DNA from: Solwaraspora sp. WMMA2065
GTDB taxonomy: Bacteria; Actinomycetota; Actinomycetes; Mycobacteriales; Micromonosporaceae
NCBI RefSeq assembly: GCF_030345075.1
Contig: NZ_CP128361.1
Span: 6,200,001-6,264,000, forward strand
Direction: 5' to 3'
DNA: 64,000 bases
Part shown: piece by piece, positions 9,398-18,215 of the stretch
How the letters are laid out: each line of letters starts with the position of its first letter
How positions within the stretch are numbered: position 1 is the first letter of the stretch
Program-made: the position numbers and the translations under genes
Notes under the pieces: model-generated
Databases searched by the model: none
The model's input: only the letters and a program-made list of their open reading frames with translations
What the model was told of the DNA's origin: nothing

Positions 9398-12300
9398 ATG
9401 AGCGGCGTGCAGGCGTACCGGCTGGTCCGCCGGCCGGCGCAGGCCGAGCCGGCGCGCTTCGACGACTCCGCGCAGCAGGCAGTGGTCACGCACACCGACG
9501 GACCGCTGCTGGTCGTCGGCGGTCCGGGTACCGGCAAGACCAGCACCCTGGTCGACGCGGTCGCCACCCGGGTCGCCGAGGGGACCGACCCGGAGCGGAT
9601 CCTGGTGCTCACCTTCAACCGGCGGGCCGCCGTCGCACTGCGCCGACGGATCGAGGCGGCGATCGCCGCCGGCTCCCGGCGGGTGTTGCACGAACCCCTG
9701 GTACGAACGTTTCCCGGCTACGCGTTCGGCCTGTTGCGCCGTGCCGCCGCCGAACGGGGTGAGCCGTCGCCGCGGCTGCTCACCGGCCCCGAGCAGGATC
9801 TGATCATCCGCGAACTGCTGGACGTGGCCGGCCCGCAGCCAGGGGCCACCGGACTGGACGGCCCGACCGCCGCCACCACCGGCCCGGCCGGCAATCAGAT
9901 CGGTGACCAGATCGGTGACCCGGTCGGCTGGCCGCCGGAGTTGCGCGCCGCCCTGCCCACCAGGGCGTTCGCCACTCAGCTGCGCGACCTGCTGCAGCGG
10001 GCCACCGAACGTGGTGTCGGGCCGGTCGAGCTGGCCCGGCTCGGTGAACGGCTGGGCCGGGCAGACTGGCCGGCGGCGGCCCGCTTCCTGCGCCAGTACG
10101 TCGCGGTTCTCGCGCTGCGCGACGTCAGCAACCGGGGTTCGATCGGCTACGACCACGCCGAGCTGGTCCGGGCCGCCACCGGGCTGCTCACCGACGATCC
10201 GCCGCTGCTTGAGGCCGAACGGGGCCGGCTGTCCTACATCTACGTCGACGAACTGGCCGACACCGACCCGGCGCAGGTCGAGCTGCTCGGCCTGCTCGCC
10301 GGCGGCGGGCGGCCGCTGGTCGTGTTCGCCGACCCGGACTCCTCGACGTACGCGTTCCGGGGCGCCGATCCGGGCATCGTGCCGGCGTTCAGGCACCGGT
10401 TCCGGACTGCCTCGGGCGCGCCCGCCCGGCAGATCCTGCTGCCGGTCTGCTACCGCACCGATCCGGAGCTGCTGGTGGCGACCGGTCGGGTGGCCCGGCG
10501 GCTGCGTGGCCCGGCCGGCCACCGCGAGCTGCGCCCGGCCCCGGCCGGCGGGCCGGTCGGTCGGTCGCCGGCCGACCCGCCGCCGGCCGACGGCGCGACG
10601 CCGGACCGGGCCGACCCGGTAGCGGTACGGGTGTTCCGCTCGGCGACCAGCGAGGCCGGCTACCTGGCGCACGCGCTGCGGGTGGCGCACCTGATCGACG
10701 GGGTGCCGTGGTCCCGGATGGCGGTGATCGTGCGCTCCACCACGCTGCAGCTGCCGCCGCTGCAGCGGGCGCTGCACGTCACCGGCGTACCGACCGTGGT
10801 GCACGCGGAGGACCTGCCGCTGCACCGGCAGCCGGCGGTGGCGCCGTTGCTGTTGCTGCTGCGCTGCGCGTTGGAGCCGGACCGGCTGGACGAGGAGGCG
10901 GCGGTCGCGCTGCTGCACTCCCCGCTGGGCGGGGCGGATCCGTTGGCCGAGCGGCGGCTGCGGCAAGGGCTGCGGGCTCTGGCGCTGGCCGCCGGTGACC
11001 GCCGTCCCTCCGGTGAGTTGCTGGTCGACGCGTTGCGCGATCCGGCGGAGCTGGCCGCGATCGAACGCCGCTGGGCGGCACCGGCGCAGGCGGTCGCGGC
11101 GCTGCTGGCCACCGCCCGGGACACCGCGGCCCGGCCGGGTGCGACCGCCGAGGATGTGCTCTGGGCGGTGTGGCAGACCAGCGGTCTGGCCGACCGGTGG
11201 TTCGGCGCGATCCTGCGCGGCCGGACCCCGGGCGGGCCGGCCGGCACCGTACCCGTCGGTGGGGTGACCGACGCCGGGGCGCGGTGGCGGGCCGCGGCGG
11301 CGGACCGGGACCTGGACGCCGTGATGGCGCTGTTCGACGCGGCCGCGCGGTTCGTCGATCGGCTGCCGGGTGCCCGGACCGAGGTCTTCCTCGACCATGT
11401 GCTCGGCCAGCAGTTGCCGGCCGACACCCTGGCGCCGAGCGGCGACCGCGGCGAAGCGGTCCGGCTGCTCACCGCGCATGCCGCGAAAGGCCTCGAATGG
11501 GACGTGGTGGCGGTCGCCGGGGTGCAGGAGGGTGTCTGGCCGGACCTGCGGCTGCGCGGCAGCCTGCTCGGTTCGGAACGGCTGGTCGATGTCTTGACCG
11601 GCCGGGCCGACGGCGCCGGGCTCACCGCGTCGCTGGTCGCGCAGACGTCGGCGCTGCTCGACGAGGAGCGGCGGTTGTTCTACGTGGCGGTGACCCGAGC
11701 CCGCCGACGGCTGCTGGTCACCGCGGTCGCCTCCGCCGGGGTCGGCGGGCTGGACCACGAGGAGCAGCCGAGCCGGTTCCTGCACGAGCTGGGCGTGTCG
11801 ACGGTGGATGCCGACGGCGAGGAGCTGCCGACCCTGCCGGTCGGCCGGCCGCCCCGGTCGCTCACCCTGCCGGCGCTGGTCGCCGAGCTGCGTACCGTGG
11901 TCACCGACCAGACGGCGCAGCCGCAGCGCCGGCAGGAGGCGGCGGCGGTGCTCGGCCGGCTGGCGGTCGCCGGGGTGCCCGGTGCCCACCCGGACGACTG
12001 GTGGGGGCTGCGGCCGCTCTCCGACGACCGGCCGCTGGTCGACGAGGGCGAGTCGGTCCGGGTCACCCCGTCGACCATGGAGAGCGCGCTGCGGTGCAGC
12101 CTGCGCTGGCTGCTGGAGCGGCACGGCGGCCGGGGCGAGCCGAGCGCGGCGGCCGGCGTCGGCAACCTGGTGCACGCGGCGGCGATGCTCGCCGAGGACG
12201 CCAGCGTCGACCGGGCGAAACTGCTGGAGTACGTCGCGGCCCGGTTCGACGCGATCGACCTGGCCGCCCGCTGGATGGCCGGTCCGGAGCTGGCCCGCGC

Positions 12301-12838
12301 CGAAGGCATGGTCGACAAGCTGCTGCGCTGGCTGGCCAGCAACCCGCGCCGGCTGCTCGCGATCGAGCACGAGTTCACCGTACGGCTGGACGACCCGCGG
12401 CAGCCGGTGGAGCTGACCGGCCGGGTGGACCGGTTGGAGATCGACGCCGACGGCCGGTTGGTGGTGATCGACCTCAAGACCGGCAAGTCGACCTCGGTCA
12501 CCGCCGCCGAGCTGGCCGAGCATCCGCAGCTCGGTGCCTACCAGGCGGCGGTCGAGGCGGGGGCGTTCGCCGAGTACGGCGACGACGCCGGTGGCGCGGC
12601 GCTGGTCCAGCTCGGTACCCCGGTGAAGGAGGCGAAGGAGCAGCAGCAGGAGCCGCTGGCCGACACCGACGACGCCGGCTGGGCGACGGCGATGGTCCGC
12701 CGTACCGCCCAGACGATGGCGGCGTCGACGTTCTCGGCGGTGGCCAACTCCAGCTGCCGGGTCTGCCCGGTGAAGACCAGCTGCCCGGTCTCCGGCAAGG
12801 GCCGGCAGGTCGTCGAACCACCAGCGGAGCACGGATGA
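9398..12838 (+). CDS. adnA: AdnA-like helicase-nuclease subunit (UvrD/Rep superfamily plus PD-(D/E)XK nuclease)
   Basis: The 1146-aa protein combines an SF1 helicase with a C-terminal nuclease. Visible motifs are Walker A GGPGTGKT (41-48), motif V around TAHAAKGLEWD, motif VI LFYVAVTRARRR, the nuclease DLKTGK (Asp1025, Lys1027), and a likely Fe-S cluster from Cys900 plus Cys1120/1123/1129 bracketing the nuclease. Helicase motif II is DELAD rather than DEXQD. AdnA and AdnB form the actinobacterial heterodimer that resects double-strand ends in place of RecBCD or AddAB. ATG 9398 is used because the longer frame overlaps the LOG gene. Its last codons overlap the start of adnB by 4 bp, indicating translational coupling. 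Confidence 0.9.
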   Translation: MSGVQAYRLVRRPAQAEPARFDDSAQQAVVTHTDGPLLVVGGPGTGKTSTLVDAVATRVAEGTDPERILVLTFNRRAAVALRRRIEAAIAAGSRRVLHEPLVRTFPGYAFGLLRRAAAERGEPSPRLLTGPEQDLIIRELLDVAGPQPGATGLDGPTAATTGPAGNQIGDQIGDPVGWPPELRAALPTRAFATQLRDLLQRATERGVGPVELARLGERLGRADWPAAARFLRQYVAVLALRDVSNRGSIGYDHAELVRAATGLLTDDPPLLEAERGRLSYIYVDELADTDPAQVELLGLLAGGGRPLVVFADPDSSTYAFRGADPGIVPAFRHRFRTASGAPARQILLPVCYRTDPELLVATGRVARRLRGPAGHRELRPAPAGGPVGRSPADPPPADGATPDRADPVAVRVFRSATSEAGYLAHALRVAHLIDGVPWSRMAVIVRSTTLQLPPLQRALHVTGVPTVVHAEDLPLHRQPAVAPLLLLLRCALEPDRLDEEAAVALLHSPLGGADPLAERRLRQGLRALALAAGDRRPSGELLVDALRDPAELAAIERRWAAPAQAVAALLATARDTAARPGATAEDVLWAVWQTSGLADRWFGAILRGRTPGGPAGTVPVGGVTDAGARWRAAAADRDLDAVMALFDAAARFVDRLPGARTEVFLDHVLGQQLPADTLAPSGDRGEAVRLLTAHAAKGLEWDVVAVAGVQEGVWPDLRLRGSLLGSERLVDVLTGRADGAGLTASLVAQTSALLDEERRLFYVAVTRARRRLLVTAVASAGVGGLDHEEQPSRFLHELGVSTVDADGEELPTLPVGRPPRSLTLPALVAELRTVVTDQTAQPQRRQEAAAVLGRLAVAGVPGAHPDDWWGLRPLSDDRPLVDEGESVRVTPSTMESALRCSLRWLLERHGGRGEPSAAAGVGNLVHAAAMLAEDASVDRAKLLEYVAARFDAIDLAARWMAGPELARAEGMVDKLLRWLASNPRRLLAIEHEFTVRLDDPRQPVELTGRVDRLEIDADGRLVVIDLKTGKSTSVTAAELAEHPQLGAYQAAVEAGAFAEYGDDAGGAALVQLGTPVKEAKEQQQEPLADTDDAGWATAMVRRTAQTMAASTFSAVANSSCRVCPVKTSCPVSGKGRQVVEPPAEHG

Positions 12839-15800
12839 CGCAGCAGTCGTTGTTCGCCGCCGCTCCGCCGCCGCGCCGCCGCCCTGACGCCGGGCCGCGC
12901 TACACCCCGCAGGAGCTGTCCCGGCTGCTGAAACTGCCGCCACCGACCCCGGAGCAGGCGGCGATCATCGCCGCCCCGGTGGAGCCGCTGCTGGTGGTCG
13001 CCGGGGCCGGGTCCGGCAAGACCGAGACGATGGCCGCCCGGGTGGTCTGGCTGGTCGCCAACGACCAGGTACGCCCGGAGCAGGTGCTCGGCCTCACCTT
13101 CACCCGTAAGGCGGCCGGTGAGCTGGCCCACCGGATCCGGACCCGGCTGGGACAACTGGTCCGCCAGCTCGGCCGGCAGGGTCGCCGGGAGGAGGAGGAT
13201 CCGCTGGCCGGCGAGCCGATGGTGGCGACCTACCACTCGTACGCCGCCCGGGTGGTCACCGAACACGGGCTGCGGGCCGGGTACGAGCCGTCGGCCCGGC
13301 TGCTCACCGAGGCGTCCCGCTGGCAGATCGTCGACTTCCTGGTCCGCAACTACGACGGTGACATGTCCGAGGTGGACCGGGCGCCGGGCACGGTCACCGA
13401 CGCGGTGCTGGCGCTCGCCGGGGAACTGGCCGAGCACCTGGTCACCCCGGACCAGTTGGCCGGCTGGACCGGCCGGTTCTTCGCCGAGGTGCAGTCCCGG
13501 CCCGGCCGGGTGTACGCCGACGTGCGGCGGGCGCTGACCATCCAGCAGATCCGGCTGCGGCTGCTGCCGCTGGTCCGGGCGTACCAGCAGCGCAAGGCCG
13601 ATTTCGAGGCGATGGACTTCGCCGACCAGATGTCCCGGGCGGCGCAGGTGGCCCGGGACCATCCGGCGGTGGGCGAGTTGGAGCGGGACCGCTACCGGGT
13701 GGTGCTGCTCGACGAGTACCAGGACACCAGCCACGCCCAGGTGGTGATGCTGCGGTCGCTGTTCGGCGGCGGGCATCCGGTGGTCGCGGTCGGTGACCCG
13801 TGCCAGTCGATCTACGGCTGGCGCGGGGCGAGCGCCGGCACCCTGGACCGGTTCCCCGGCGAGTTCGCCCGTGCCGACGGCACCCCGGCCCGGTCGCTGA
13901 CGCTGACCACCAGTTGGCGCAATCGGCCGGAGATCCTCAGCGTCGCCAACCAGCTGTCCGGCCCGCTGCGGACCGCCGGGGCCCGGGTGGCGGCGCTGGC
14001 CGCCGCCGCGAAGGTCGCTCCGCCGATTCCGGGCCGCACGGCCCGGGGCGCGCCGGCCGCGACGGTGCACTGCGCGCTGCTGGACACGGTGCTCGACGAG
14101 GCCGAGTGGATCGCCGACGGCATGTTGGCGGCCTGGCGGGGGGCGGCCGGCGTCGAGCCGGGTCGCGGTGACGAGATCCCGGTCGACGCCCGGCCGACCA
14201 GCGCGGTGCTGGTCCGGGTGCGCAGCCAGATCCCGGCGGTCGAGGCGGCGCTGCGGGCCCGCGGCCTGCCGGTCGAGGTGGTCGGTCTCGGCGGCCTGCT
14301 GGACACCCCGGAGGTCCGCGACGTCGTCAGTACGCTGCGCGTGCTGGCCGATCCGACCGACGGCGCGGCGCTGCTGCGGCTGCTGACCGGGGCCCGGTGG
14401 CGGATCGGTCCCCGGGACCTGGTGGCGCTGCACCGGCGGGCCCGGGCGATCGCCGACGCCCGGCGGGAGCTGCCCCGGGCCGGGGCGGCTGAGCCGGAGA
14501 TCGTCGTCGACCGGCTCGACGAGGCCAGCCTGGTCGAGGCGTTGGCCGATCCGGGGCCGGCCCAGCTGTACTCGGCGGAGGGCTACGCCCGGCTGCGCGG
14601 GTACGGCCGGGAGCTGGCCCTGCTGCGGCAACGCCTGGACCAGTCGTTGCCGGACCTGATCGCCGACGTCGAGCGGACCACCGGCCTGGACGTGGAGGTG
14701 GCGGTGCGGGCCGGCGGGGCCGGCGGCGGTGACGCCGGGCTGGCCCGCGGGCACCTGGACGCGCTCGGCGACGTCGCCGCCCGGTTCGCCGGTGAGTCGG
14801 ACACCGCGACCCTGTCGGCGTTTCTGGCGTTCCTGGACGCCGCCGAGGACGAGGAACGCGGGCTGAGCCCCGGCGAGATCGACGTGGTGTCCGGCGCGGT
14901 GCAGATCCTCACCGCGCACGCCGCCAAGGGCCTGGAGTGGGACGTGGTGGCGGTGGCCGGGCTGACCCGCGACGTCTGGCCGGGGGCGGTGCGCGGCTCG
15001 GACCACTACCTGTACGGCCTCGGGGTGCTGCCGTTCCCGTTGCGCGGCGACGCGGATGGCCTGCCGGCGCTGGTCCTCGACGACGCCGAGGACCAGAAGG
15101 CGGTGGAGCGGGAGCTGACCGAGTTCAGCAAGCGGTGGCGCGAGCACGACGAGCGGGAGGAGCGGCGGCTGGCGTACGTGGCCGTCACCCGGCCGCGCCG
15201 GCTGCTGCTCTGTTCCGGCTACTGGTGGGGCGCCGGGGTGAAACGGCACCGTGGGCCGTCGGTGTTCCTCAGGGAGATCCACGACGACTGCCTGGCCGGC
15301 GCGGGGGTGGTGGACCACTGGGCGGCGGAGCCGCTGCCGGGCGCGGCGAACCCGATCGACGAGGTGACGGTCCGGGCCGAGTGGCCGGCCGATCCGCTGG
15401 GCGCGCAGCGGCCCCGGATGACGGAGGCGGCGAACCTGGTCCGCCAGGCGATGGACCGGCCGGTCGACCCGCCGGACGATGAGCCGTCGGCGGGGTGGTG
15501 GGCGGAGGCCCGGATCCTGCTCGCCGAGCGGGACCAGCTGGCTCACGGGGTCGGGCCGGTGGACGTGCCGCTGCCGGACCAGTTGTCGGTGTCGCAGTTG
15601 GTGGCCTTGCGTCGGGACCGGTTCGGGCTGGCCCGGACGCTGCGCCGGCCGCTGCCCGGTCGACCGGATCCGTACGCCCGGCGGGGGACGGCGTTCCACG
15701 CCTGGCTGGAGCAGCGCTTCGGCGCGGACCGGCTGTTGGACGTCGACGAGTTGCCCGGTTCCGCCGACGCCGACGCGGCACCCGACGACGCCCTGCTGGA

Positions 15801-16185
15801 GCTGCAGGAGCGGTTCCTGGCCAGCGAGTGGGCCGGCCGGGTGCCGGTCGAGGTGGAGGTGCCGTTCGCCACGGTGATCTCCGGGGTGGTGGTTCGTGGC
15901 CGGATGGACGCGGTGTTCGCCGGTCCGGGCGGCCGGTACGACGTGGTCGACTGGAAGACCGGGCGGCAGCCGACCGGGGTGGCCGAAGCCGCGGCGGCGG
16001 TGCAGCTCGCCGCGTACCGGCTGGCCTGGGCGGACCTGGCCGGGGTGCCGGTGGAGCAGGTCCGGGCCGCGTTCCACTACGTGCGCGACGGTGTCACCGT
16101 GCGGCCGGCTGACCTGCTGGACCGGGCCGGGCTGGCGAAGCTGATCAATGATCTGCCGTTGCTGGGTGGCACGTCGGATTCGTGA
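12835..16185 (+). CDS. adnB: AdnB-like helicase-nuclease subunit
   Basis: The 1116-aa product has canonical UvrD-type motifs: Walker A AGAGSGKT (56-63), motif II DEYQDTS starting at Asp293, motif III-like GDPCQSIYGWRGA, motif V ILTAHAAKGLEWD, and a C-terminal PD-(D/E)XK nuclease with VVDWKTG (Asp1039, Lys1041). No cysteine cluster follows the nuclease, unlike the upstream partner. The ATGA overlap with adnA supports 1:1 synthesis of a heterodimer. In the mycobacterial complex AdnB is the dominant motor, which fits the intact motif II here against the altered motif in AdnA. Confidence 0.9.
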   Translation: MTQQSLFAAAPPPRRRPDAGPRYTPQELSRLLKLPPPTPEQAAIIAAPVEPLLVVAGAGSGKTETMAARVVWLVANDQVRPEQVLGLTFTRKAAGELAHRIRTRLGQLVRQLGRQGRREEEDPLAGEPMVATYHSYAARVVTEHGLRAGYEPSARLLTEASRWQIVDFLVRNYDGDMSEVDRAPGTVTDAVLALAGELAEHLVTPDQLAGWTGRFFAEVQSRPGRVYADVRRALTIQQIRLRLLPLVRAYQQRKADFEAMDFADQMSRAAQVARDHPAVGELERDRYRVVLLDEYQDTSHAQVVMLRSLFGGGHPVVAVGDPCQSIYGWRGASAGTLDRFPGEFARADGTPARSLTLTTSWRNRPEILSVANQLSGPLRTAGARVAALAAAAKVAPPIPGRTARGAPAATVHCALLDTVLDEAEWIADGMLAAWRGAAGVEPGRGDEIPVDARPTSAVLVRVRSQIPAVEAALRARGLPVEVVGLGGLLDTPEVRDVVSTLRVLADPTDGAALLRLLTGARWRIGPRDLVALHRRARAIADARRELPRAGAAEPEIVVDRLDEASLVEALADPGPAQLYSAEGYARLRGYGRELALLRQRLDQSLPDLIADVERTTGLDVEVAVRAGGAGGGDAGLARGHLDALGDVAARFAGESDTATLSAFLAFLDAAEDEERGLSPGEIDVVSGAVQILTAHAAKGLEWDVVAVAGLTRDVWPGAVRGSDHYLYGLGVLPFPLRGDADGLPALVLDDAEDQKAVERELTEFSKRWREHDEREERRLAYVAVTRPRRLLLCSGYWWGAGVKRHRGPSVFLREIHDDCLAGAGVVDHWAAEPLPGAANPIDEVTVRAEWPADPLGAQRPRMTEAANLVRQAMDRPVDPPDDEPSAGWWAEARILLAERDQLAHGVGPVDVPLPDQLSVSQLVALRRDRFGLARTLRRPLPGRPDPYARRGTAFHAWLEQRFGADRLLDVDELPGSADADAAPDDALLELQERFLASEWAGRVPVEVEVPFATVISGVVVRGRMDAVFAGPGGRYDVVDWKTGRQPTGVAEAAAAVQLAAYRLAWADLAGVPVEQVRAAFHYVRDGVTVRPADLLDRAGLAKLINDLPLLGGTSDS

Positions 16186-16265
16186 TAGCCTGGCGGTGTT
16201 GCAGTATTGGTTCCCCGTGCCGTCCCCGGTGCTACCCGCCGGCCGGCCGGTCACAGTGACAGTGC

Positions 16266-16305
16266 GAGCGCCTGTGGGGTCTCGGCCCAGGCGCTCTTTG
16301 TTGTG
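16266..16305 (+). terminator. Rho-independent terminator after adnB
   Basis: GAGCGCCTG (16266-16274) pairs perfectly with CAGGCGCTC (16288-16296) around a 13-nt loop and is followed by TTTGTTGT. This is a textbook intrinsic terminator. It probably ends the adnAB transcript; it could instead attenuate a long cspA leader. Confidence 0.8.
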
Positions 16306-16427
16306 TCCGGACTCTGTTCCGGATGGGGCGATCAGCACCGCGACGCCGGTCCGCGTAGTAAGCGCGGATCTCACATCGGCCCGCAGGCAGTCTCGGGTCC
16401 GATCGTTCCATCAAGGAGAAGAGTTAC

Positions 16428-16631
16428 ATGGCAGTAGGCACCGTCAAGTGGTTCAACGCGGACAAGGGTTTTGGTTTCATCACCCCGGATGAGGGCGGTG
16501 CCGACGTGTTCGCCCACTTCTCCGCCATCCAGTCCTCCGGCTACCGGAGCCTGGACGAGAACCAGCGGGTCGAGTTCGAGATCACCCAGGGCCAGAAGGG
16601 CCCGCAGGCGGCCAACATCCGCCCGCTCTGA
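16428..16631 (+). CDS. cspA: Cold-shock domain protein, 67 aa
   Basis: A complete CspA-type OB fold with RNP1 KGFGFIT and RNP2 VFAHFSA begins [17 protein letters not shown]. It binds single-stranded RNA/DNA and acts as an RNA chaperone. AAGGAGAAG at 16411-16419 gives a strong RBS. The gene has about 120 nt of leader after the adnB terminator, and a perfect 17-bp hairpin follows the stop. The next gene is a DEAD-box RNA helicase, another cold-adaptation function. Confidence 0.97.
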   Translation: MAVGTVKWFNADKGFGFITPDEGGADVFAHFSAIQSSGYRSLDENQRVEFEITQGQKGPQAANIRPL

Positions 16632-16647
16632 GCTGTTCGGTACGAAC

Positions 16648-16685
16648 GGTCCGGCTCCCGCCGCCTGAGCGGCGGGAGCCGGACC
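16648..16685 (+). terminator. Perfect hairpin terminator after cspA
   Basis: A 17-bp uninterrupted stem (16648-16664 with 16669-16685) has a CTGA tetraloop and no U tract. It begins 16 nt after the cspA stop and separates cspA from the helicase gene. Confidence 0.8.
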
Positions 16686-16794
16686 GCAGCAAGTCCCACC
16701 CTGGTTCGTGCTTGTGACCCGCTGCTGGCGACCCCGTCGCCCGGCGCCTTCCTCGCTACGTGCCACCTCGCTAGCGGAAGGCCGATCCGGTCAT

Positions 16795-18132
16795 ATGAGC
16801 ACCACCACGATTCTTCACGTCCAGACGCCCTCCTTCGCCGACCTCGGTGTGCCGGCGAGCCTGCTCGCCGCGTTGACCGCCAACGGCATCAACGAGCCGT
16901 TCCCCATCCAGGCGGCGACGCTGCCCGACTCGTTGGCCGGCCGTGACGTCCTCGGCCGCGGCCGCACCGGCTCCGGCAAGACCCTCGCCTTCGGGCTGCC
17001 GCTGGTGGCCCGTACCGCCGGGCGGCGCGCCCGCCCCGGTCGGCCACTGGCCCTGGTCCTGGTCCCCACCCGTGAGCTGGCCCAACAGGTGACGGCCGCG
17101 GTGGAACCGTACGCCCGGGCGGTGCGGCTGCGCTGCGTCACCGTCGTCGGTGGCCTGTCGATCCAACGCCAGGCCGACGCGCTGCGCTCCGGCGCGGAAA
17201 TCGTCGTCGCCACCCCGGGTCGGCTCAACGACCTGGTCAACCGGGGTGCGTGCCAGCTCGACGACGTTACCGTGACGGTGCTCGACGAGGCCGACCAGAT
17301 GGCCGACATGGGTTTCCTGCCGCAGGTCACCATGATCCTGCGCAAGGTCGCGCCGGGCGGGCAGCGGATGCTCTTCTCGGCCACTCTGGACCGCGGGGTG
17401 GACCGGCTGGTCCGCGAGTTCCTCACCGACCCGGTGTCGCACCAGGTCGACCCGTCGACCGCCACCGTCGGTGCGATGAGCCACCACCTGTTGCACGTGA
17501 GCGCGGCCGACAAGCCGGCGACCACGGCGGCCATTGCCGCCCGGGACGGCCGGGTCATCATGTTCATCGGCACCAAGCACCGCGCCGACCGGCTGGCCCG
17601 CCAACTGCTCGCCAGCGGGGTACGGGCGGCCGCCCTGCACGGCGGCAAGTCCCAGGGGCAGCGCAACCGCATCCTGGAGCAGTTCAAGACCGGTCAGGTC
17701 ACCGCGCTGGTCGCCACCGACGTCGCGGCCCGTGGCATCCACATCGACGACCTCGACCTGGTGCTCAACGTCGACCCGCCGGCGGACCACAAGGACTACC
17801 TGCACCGGGGCGGGCGTACCGCCCGGGCCGGTGCCGCCGGAGTGGTGGCCACCCTGGTCCTGCCGGAGCAGCGGCGGGACATGGACCGCCTGATGGCCGC
17901 CGCGAAGATCCGGCCGCAGCGCAGCTCGGTCAGCCCGGCGGACGCGGAACTGGCCCGGGTCACCGGCGCCCGCACCCCGTCCGGGGTGCCGGTCACGCTC
18001 CCCGCGCCGACCCGGGCCGTGGCGGCGAAGAACACTCCGGCCGGCACCGCCGACGGCACCGGTACCGGTCGGCGTCCGGGGCGTCGCCCGGGCGGCCGGC
18101 GTCGCCCGGCCCGCCGTCCGGCGGCCCGCTGA
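16795..18132 (+). CDS. DEAD-box ATP-dependent RNA helicase, 445 aa
   Basis: The protein shows the Q-motif region (FPIQAATLPDSLAGRDVLGR), Walker A GRTGSGKT, DEAD box VLDEADQMADMGF, SAT, and the C-terminal HRGGRTARAG motif VI. The last 40 residues are rich in Gly, Arg and Pro, a common RNA-binding tail. ATG 16795 fits the usual family N-terminus; an upstream in-frame extension overlaps the cspA downstream region. It lies directly after cspA, suggesting a shared role in RNA structure remodelling at low temperature, and is convergent with the G6PDH gene. The RhlE/DeaD subgroup cannot be told with certainty. Confidence 0.93.
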   Translation: MSTTTILHVQTPSFADLGVPASLLAALTANGINEPFPIQAATLPDSLAGRDVLGRGRTGSGKTLAFGLPLVARTAGRRARPGRPLALVLVPTRELAQQVTAAVEPYARAVRLRCVTVVGGLSIQRQADALRSGAEIVVATPGRLNDLVNRGACQLDDVTVTVLDEADQMADMGFLPQVTMILRKVAPGGQRMLFSATLDRGVDRLVREFLTDPVSHQVDPSTATVGAMSHHLLHVSAADKPATTAAIAARDGRVIMFIGTKHRADRLARQLLASGVRAAALHGGKSQGQRNRILEQFKTGQVTALVATDVAARGIHIDDLDLVLNVDPPADHKDYLHRGGRTARAGAAGVVATLVLPEQRRDMDRLMAAAKIRPQRSSVSPADAELARVTGARTPSGVPVTLPAPTRAVAAKNTPAGTADGTGTGRRPGRRPGGRRRPARRPAAR

Positions 18133-18159
18133 CCGGCCAGACCCGGATCAGACCCGGAC

Positions 18160-18188
18160 CGGGCCGGACCGAGATGCGGTCCGGCCCG
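18160..18188. terminator. Hairpin between convergent helicase and G6PDH genes
   Basis: CGGGCCGGACC (18160-18170) pairs perfectly with GGTCCGGCCCG (18178-18188) across a 7-nt loop. Its placement between two convergent stops supports bidirectional termination. Confidence 0.65.
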
Positions 18189-18215
18189 CCCGGGAGCCGT
18201 ACGCGGCCCGGCCGG

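Noticed and set aside
9074-12943. Very long open frame on the minus strand opposite adnA
   Set aside because: High-GC codon bias leaves antisense frames open. Its predicted protein is Arg/Pro/Gly-rich with no domain, while the + frame shows a full helicase-nuclease.
12538-16374. Very long open frame on the minus strand opposite adnB
   Set aside because: Same reason; no motif, and the sense strand has clear AdnB motifs.
16186-16427. Riboswitch or small RNA in the adnB-cspA gap
   Set aside because: The only clear structure is a standard intrinsic terminator; no conserved riboswitch motif was recognised.
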